Assembly (NCBI GenBank): GCA_937967755.1
Contig: CALBTA010000255.1
Coordinates: 1 to 9,770 of the forward strand
DNA: 9,770 nucleotides
Reading direction: 5' to 3'
Source of the DNA: an uncultured Planctomycetaceae bacterium
GTDB taxonomy: Bacteria; Planctomycetota; Planctomycetia; Pirellulales; Pirellulaceae
A model generated the notes under the pieces. The model did no database searches. It saw nothing but the letters and a program-made list of their open reading frames with translations, and was not told the DNA's origin. The position numbers were made by a program, and so were the translations under genes. This document shows, piece by piece, positions 6,241-9,770 of the stretch. Positions within the stretch are counted from its first letter, which is position 1; every line of letters begins with the position of its first letter.

Positions 6241-6496
6241 GTACTGGGGGCTTCCAGCCACCGCTCATCCGTGCGGCGTCGTTTAACCGCGCCCCAGAAG
6301 GATTCGCCGGAATGCCGTTTACCAACTCCATTGACGAGGATCGGCGAATCCTGGCGGGAAGCGCGTGGGGAGGCAGTAACGTGACGCGCTTCCCGCCGGA
6401 CTTGCCGCGATCGGAATCCGCGGCCCGGCGATCATTTCAGGCAAGTCCTCTGGGGCGCGGTTAAACGATCTTACGGTGGCTGGAAGCCCCCGCTAC
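6241..6496. repeat. 256-bp structured element between nfeD and floA (family C doublet with a four-way junction inside)
   Basis: Terminal arms 6241-6263 and 6474-6496 are inverted copies (21 of 23) of a hairpin-forming unit, GGGGGC-TTCCA-GCCACC with a GTAG foot on the right end (GTAC on the left). Inside, TCGTTTAACCGCGCCCCAGA (6279-6298) pairs perfectly over 20 bp with 6449-6468. Between these arms lie three perfect stems: 6299-6309 with 6342-6352 (11 bp), 6353-6366 with 6384-6397 (14 bp), and 6398-6406 with 6440-6448 (9 bp). Each starts at the base after the previous one ends, so the four helices meet without an unpaired base. It could be a mobile palindromic element, nested repeats, or a structured RNA; perfect pairing favours a DNA-level origin. 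The right end overlaps the nfeD stop codon. No gene is seen in 6162-6492. Confidence 0.8.
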
Positions 6497-7077
6497 GAAA
6501 GATTGTCAAACGGATCCAGTCCGAGGGTGTCGATTGGCTGCGAGAGGTCGGCCGGGTCGATCTGCCGGGGAGCCTCGGGCAGTTCGCCGTCGACCTTCCG
6601 CACGACCAAAACCTTGCCTTCGACGCGCACGACCAGCACGATGTCGCCTCGGTCGATTGGTTCGCCCTCGCTGACGGCGTTGTAAGTGGTCGACTGAATT
6701 CTGATACTGCCGCCGGGCAGCAGGGGCGTTTTTGCCTTGCCGATTTGCCCCTTCAGAGGTTGCCCGTCGGGCGTGCGGTCGTAGACCGGCGTCACGTCTT
6801 CCGCGTCGGGCGGAATGGCTAGAATTCGGCGGCCAAATGGCGTTTGCGGGTACAGCTTGATCGCCATGCCGATCGCCGAAGGAACCAGAATCACGCCGAC
6901 CACCAGAAAGATCGTGCCGACCTTCAACCCGCAATTGGCATAGGCCATGATGATCGACGTGAGCACCGCGATGGCCGCCAGCGCGCTCAACACACCGGCC
7001 GATGGAATGAACATTTCCAAAAAGATCAACGCCAGGCCGATGGCGAGAATCAGAATGCACCAAAGGAGCGGTGTCAT
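6493..7077 (-). CDS. nfeD: NfeD-family membrane protein, flotillin partner
   Basis: The 194-residue product begins with three membrane helices: about 3-22 (with FLEMFIPSAGVL just after, the usual short NfeD motif), 28-46 and 52-74. A cytoplasmic OB-fold domain follows at about 106-162, recognised by GQIGKAKTPLLPGGSIRI, then VSEGEPIDRGDIVLVVRVEG and KVLVVRKV. It lacks the ClpP-like serine protease domain of long NfeD proteins, so it is the short, non-protease form. Such proteins are encoded next to floA-type flotillins and are thought to help flotillin assembly or membrane placement, as with yqeZ/yqfA in Bacillus. Gene order here is nfeD then floA on the minus strand. The last codon pair is TCG TAG, and the TAG is part of the GTAG foot of the structured repeat. 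No ribosome binding site is seen at the ATG at 7077. Confidence 0.93.
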   Translation of the reverse strand: MTPLLWCILILAIGLALIFLEMFIPSAGVLSALAAIAVLTSIIMAYANCGLKVGTIFLVVGVILVPSAIGMAIKLYPQTPFGRRILAIPPDAEDVTPVYDRTPDGQPLKGQIGKAKTPLLPGGSIRIQSTTYNAVSEGEPIDRGDIVLVVRVEGKVLVVRKVDGELPEAPRQIDPADLSQPIDTLGLDPFDNLS

Positions 7078-7097
7078 GCGGGATTAGTTTTCGGAAA

Positions 7098-7178
7098 GTA
7101 GTAGGCACACTCCGTGTGCCGTAACTGAATTAGAATCGACTCTTACGCCGCGGACGGCACACGGAGTGTGCCTGCTAC
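7098..7178. repeat. Inverted pair of GTAG-footed hairpins (REP doublet, family D)
   Basis: Arms 7098-7122 and 7154-7178 are inverted copies matching at 24 of 25 positions. Each has GTAG at its outer 5' end and contains its own 7-bp hairpin: GGCACAC-TCC-GTGTGCC on the left and GGCACAC-GGA-GTGTGCC on the right. A 31-bp spacer separates them. It lies between the sulfatase 1 stop (7212) and the nfeD start (7077), all on the minus strand, so it may insulate nfeD from sulfatase transcription. Confidence 0.78.
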
Positions 7179-7211
7179 GTATTCTTTGCTGCCCGGCCTG
7201 AAAAGGAAAGC

Positions 7212-8606
7212 TCACGGCTGCTGCCTTTCCCGGCGCGGCTTCCGCCTGTTGGAAGGGCCTGCCTTTTTAAAGAAGGAAAGATCGATCTTCGCTTCGCCTG
7301 GGTCATCGCTGGTGTGAGGGTGCGGGTCGTTGTACAGCTTCTGCTGCTGGGCGAGCAGTTTCATCATCTCGGCAACCTTGTCGGCGTGGGCTTGGTCTTG
7401 AGCCAGGTCGCGCAACTCGTCGGGGTCGTCCTTCAGATTGAACAGCAGCGTGTGATTGACCAGCGGGAAGCGGTACAGCTTCCACTCGCCCCGCCGGACA
7501 GCCCGTTGGCCTCGCTCGAAGGCGAGGAACACCGTGTCGCGCACGCCCGTTGCATCGCCGTGGATGACCGGCTTCAGGCTTTTGCCATCCAAATCGGCGG
7601 GCGTCTTTGCGCCGGCCAGGTCGGTGATGGTCGGAAAAATATCCAACAGGTACGCCAGCGCATCGCTTTCGCCGTGCGGAATTCCCGGCCCGGCGAAGAC
7701 CAGCGGCGTGCCCATGGAATGTTCGTACAGGTTTTGCTTGCCGAACAATCCGTGGCTGCCCACCGCCAGCCCATGATCGGCGGAGAAGATAATGATCGTA
7801 TTTTCAAGTTCGCCCAAATCCTTCAGCTTCGCGACAATCCGGCCGATGTGGTGATCGATCGACGAAATGCACCCGTAATATTCGTGCAACTGCCGCCGGG
7901 TGTTTTCCTCGGTTCGCGGCCAGGGGGCCAGCTTTTCGTCACGCCCGGTCATCCAGCCGTTGTCGATGGCGTGAAACGGTTTGAAATTCGCCGGCAGCGG
8001 AATCTCATCCCGCTGGTATAAATCCATCCACTCCTTCGCGGCGACACGCGGGTCGTGCGGCCCGGCGAAGCCGACGTACATCAGCAGCGGCTTCGACTTG
8101 TCCCACTTACCGTCGAGGAATGCGATCGCGTTGTCGGCCGCCGCCCGACCGTGATGCCCCGACCGCCGCTCCTGACCATCGTTCAGGTAACTGCTGAATT
8201 CGAACTGCTTGTGGTACTCCCGCGCGGTGTTGCCCCGTTTCGACTGGTGGTATGTAACGTAGCCGGCCCGCCGCATCACCGCGCCCAACGTGTTTTCCGG
8301 GTTCGTCCCTTTGTACCGATACAGCGACATCCCGCTGAGGGTCATGTGCCGCGAAGGGTTGCAGACCGCCCCCACGGTCGAACCCATGCAGTACGCGTTG
8401 CGAAAAGCGAAGCCCCGTTTAACCAACCGGTCCAAATGCGGCGTTTTGATCGCCGGGTTGCCCAACGCCGCGATGGTATCGGGCCGTTGGTCGTCGGCGA
8501 ACAGAAACAGCACATTCAGTTGCTTTTCCGCCGCCTGAACGATCTTGCCGATCGAAGGCAAAACCAAAAGCAGAACGATACAAGCGATAAAGAGGCGATG
8601 GGGCAT
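7212..8606 (-). CDS. Secreted S1-family sulfatase 1
   Basis: From the chosen start the product is 464 residues with a signal peptide (MPHRLFIACIVLLLVLPSIG, cleaved near QAA at 26). The alkaline-phosphatase-fold sulfatase signs are clear: VLFLFADDQRPDTI with metal-binding Asp38-Asp39, the formylglycine site CNPSRHMTLSG with Cys82, and IIIFSADHGLAVGSHGLFGKQ with Asp277-His278 and Lys290. The sequence ends in a basic tail (NRRKPRRERQQ). It should hydrolyse a sulfate ester after Cys82 is converted to formylglycine by a maturase not present in the window. The style (DDQRPD, CNPSR) is nearest to choline- or iduronate-sulfatase-like planctomycete enzymes; the substrate cannot be told. The open frame extends to 8765, but the ATG at 8606 is chosen because it directly begins the signal peptide and has AAGGA seven bases upstream. 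It diverges from sulfatase 2. Confidence 0.94.
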   Translation of the reverse strand: MPHRLFIACIVLLLVLPSIGKIVQAAEKQLNVLFLFADDQRPDTIAALGNPAIKTPHLDRLVKRGFAFRNAYCMGSTVGAVCNPSRHMTLSGMSLYRYKGTNPENTLGAVMRRAGYVTYHQSKRGNTAREYHKQFEFSSYLNDGQERRSGHHGRAAADNAIAFLDGKWDKSKPLLMYVGFAGPHDPRVAAKEWMDLYQRDEIPLPANFKPFHAIDNGWMTGRDEKLAPWPRTEENTRRQLHEYYGCISSIDHHIGRIVAKLKDLGELENTIIIFSADHGLAVGSHGLFGKQNLYEHSMGTPLVFAGPGIPHGESDALAYLLDIFPTITDLAGAKTPADLDGKSLKPVIHGDATGVRDTVFLAFERGQRAVRRGEWKLYRFPLVNHTLLFNLKDDPDELRDLAQDQAHADKVAEMMKLLAQQQKLYNDPHPHTSDDPGEAKIDLSFFKKAGPSNRRKPRRERQQP

Positions 8607-8613
8607 GATGTGT

Positions 8614-8618
8614 TCCTT
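8614..8618 (-). promoter_or_regulatory. Ribosome binding site that decides the sulfatase 1 start
   Basis: AAGGA on the minus strand, seven bases before the ATG at 8606. The 53 extra codons up to 8765 in the same frame are therefore most likely untranslated leader or promoter sequence. Confidence 0.65.
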
Positions 8619-8764
8619 ACGGTACTGTTTTTCGCGGAAGGGCATTTCGATGGAGGGCGAAGGGAATTGTAGTTGGGTGGGTGGGATGCCGCAAATTGCG
8701 TGGCTCCACATTGCAAGAAGCCGCATGATAGAATCGAGCAGACGCAGCGCCACTTTCCTTTTCA

Positions 8765-8787
8765 CGGTGGCTAGAAGCCCCCGCTAC
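8765..8787. repeat. Single copy of the family C hairpin unit
   Basis: CGGTGGCTAGAAGCCCCCGC followed by TAC matches the right terminal arm of the nfeD-floA element (6474-6496) at 22 of 23 positions. On the minus strand it reads GTAG, then a CGGGGGC/GCCACCG stem with one mismatch around TTCTA. It ends 11 bases before the ATG of sulfatase 2, inside what should be its leader. No inverted partner copy is nearby, so this is a solo unit. Confidence 0.75.
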
Positions 8788-8798
8788 GGAACATCCAC

Positions 8799-9770
8799 AT
8801 GATCAGGATCTTATCAGCGATCGTTGTCTCGCTTCTGTTCGCCGCCACCGCCCCAGCGGCTGAGCTACCTAACATCGTCTTCATCCTGGCGGACGATCTA
8901 GGCTACGGCGATGTCGGCTGCTACAGCGAAGAGTCGAAAGTGCCGACGCCGCACCTCGACAAACTGGCCGCCCAAGGCATGCGCTTCACCGATGCCCATA
9001 GCCCTTCGACCGTTTGCACGCCGACGCGGTATAGCCTGCTCACGGGGCGGATGGCGTTTCGCTTGAATTACCGCGGCGTGTTTACCGGCGTCGGCGGGCC
9101 GTGCTTGATCACTGAGGACCGCCTGACGCTGCCGCAGATGTTGAAAAATGCCGGCTATATGACCGCCATGTTCGGCAAGTGGCACGTCGGCATGACGTTC
9201 TTCGACAAGGAAGGAAAACCGATCAACGAAAACGGCCTGGCGGCGGTTCGCCGGGTCGATTACTCGCGCCCCTGTCCCGATGCCCCAATCCATCGCGGCT
9301 TCGATCATTTCTTCGGCACGGTTTGTTGCCCCACGACCGATTGGCTGTACGCCTACATGGACGGCGACCGCATCCCAGTTCCGCCGACGAAGATCGTCGA
9401 CCGCGGGCCGCTCCCCAAGCATCCCTATTCGCGGGACAACCGTCCCGGGCTGATCGCGCCCGGCTTCGACCTGGAAGAGGTTGATCTGGTCTTCCTGGAA
9501 AAGAGCAAAGCGTTCCTGAAGCAGCACGCCAACGACCACCCCGACCGCCCCTTCTTTCTGTTCCACTCGGCCCAGGCGGTTCACTTGCCGTCGTTTCCAG
9601 CCGACCGGTTCAAGGGAAAAACCAAAGCTGGCCCGCACGGCGATTTCATTTTCGAGCTGGATTGGATTGTCGGCGAACTGATGAAGACACTGGACGAATT
9701 GCATCTGGCCGACAACACGCTGGTGATGTTTTCCAGCGACAACGGGCCAGAGGTGCCGACCGTCGTCGCC
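8799..9770 (+). CDS. Secreted S1-family sulfatase 2 (arylsulfatase A-like), 3' end outside the window
   Basis: The frame is open from 8799 to the right edge, giving 324 residues. A signal peptide (MIRILSAIVVSLLFAATAPA) ends near AAE at 22. Sulfatase signs follow: NIVFILADDLGYGDVGCY with Asp32-Asp33, the formylglycine site TVCTPTRYSLLTGR with Cys73 (C-x-P-T-R rather than C-x-P-S-R, a known variant), FGKWHVG with Lys127 and His129, FFLFHSAQAVHLP with the second conserved His, and LVMFSSDNGPE with Asp314-Asn315 just before the edge. The C-terminal subdomain is missing only because the window stops. It is arylsulfatase-like and differs clearly from sulfatase 1, so the two probably cleave different sulfate esters. 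The ATG at 8799 begins the signal peptide; a GGA lies eight bases upstream, next to the family C repeat. It is transcribed away from sulfatase 1, with a shared 192-bp region between them. Confidence 0.94.
   Translation, partial: MIRILSAIVVSLLFAATAPAAELPNIVFILADDLGYGDVGCYSEESKVPTPHLDKLAAQGMRFTDAHSPSTVCTPTRYSLLTGRMAFRLNYRGVFTGVGGPCLITEDRLTLPQMLKNAGYMTAMFGKWHVGMTFFDKEGKPINENGLAAVRRVDYSRPCPDAPIHRGFDHFFGTVCCPTTDWLYAYMDGDRIPVPPTKIVDRGPLPKHPYSRDNRPGLIAPGFDLEEVDLVFLEKSKAFLKQHANDHPDRPFFLFHSAQAVHLPSFPADRFKGKTKAGPHGDFIFELDWIVGELMKTLDELHLADNTLVMFSSDNGPEVPTVVA

Noticed and set aside
6225..6464. Plus-strand open frame of 79 codons inside the structured element
   Set aside because: It runs through four perfect inverted repeats, which explain its sequence; no domain or ribosome binding site.
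7314..8021. Plus-strand open frame of 235 codons opposite sulfatase 1
   Set aside because: It is antisense to the catalytic region of sulfatase 1, with no recognisable motif and no ribosome binding site.
8607..8765. N-terminal extension of sulfatase 1
   Set aside because: It would place 53 residues before a clear signal peptide; the ATG at 8606 has its own AAGGA site.
8898..9704. Minus-strand open frame of 268 codons opposite sulfatase 2
   Set aside because: It is antisense to a gene with full sulfatase motifs, is Arg/Gly/Ala-rich without a domain, and results from the GC-rich codon use of the real gene.

Overview
The window looks like a piece of a planctomycete chromosome, probably from the Pirellulales. 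This is an inference from gene content: a PSCyt1-type cytochrome protein start, a secreted PQQ-like propeller with the WPKWRGP-type N-terminus, two secreted S1 sulfatases, a flotillin/NfeD pair, and mostly weak or absent Shine-Dalgarno sites. No RNA genes, CRISPR array, transposase gene or integrase were found.

Layout. Positions 1-3358 hold three minus-strand genes. In transcription order they are an NHL-repeat protein with an inserted coiled coil (2030-3358), a PQQ-like beta-propeller (611-1888), and the 5' end of a PSCyt1 cytochrome gene that runs off the left edge (1-376). A 522-bp gene-free divergent region (3359-3880) separates these from a small secreted beta-rich protein on the plus strand (3881-4342). 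Positions 4451-8606 are again minus strand: sulfatase 1 (7212-8606), then nfeD (6493-7077), floA (5124-6161) and a one-TM protein of 199 aa (4451-5050). A second sulfatase starts at 8799 on the plus strand and is open at the right edge.

How the genes fit together. The sulfatases, PSCyt1 protein and secreted propellers fit the usual planctomycete set for sulfated polysaccharide use and extracytoplasmic electron transfer, but no substrate can be named. nfeD and floA form the known flotillin membrane-microdomain pair, and the 199-aa membrane protein probably belongs to the same transcription unit.

The most unusual content is between the genes. At least four families of short hairpins, most carrying a GTAG tetranucleotide at the 5' foot, sit as inverted pairs (461-534, 5059-5123, 6241-6496, 7098-7178), and one single copy lies at 8765-8787. 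This is the architecture of REP/REPIN elements mobilised by RAYT (TnpA_REP) transposases. Two families show compensatory base changes between their paired copies. The largest element, between nfeD and floA, encloses a 190-bp segment (6279-6468) that folds on paper into a perfect four-way junction with no unpaired base at the crossing. It is the best candidate here for something undescribed.
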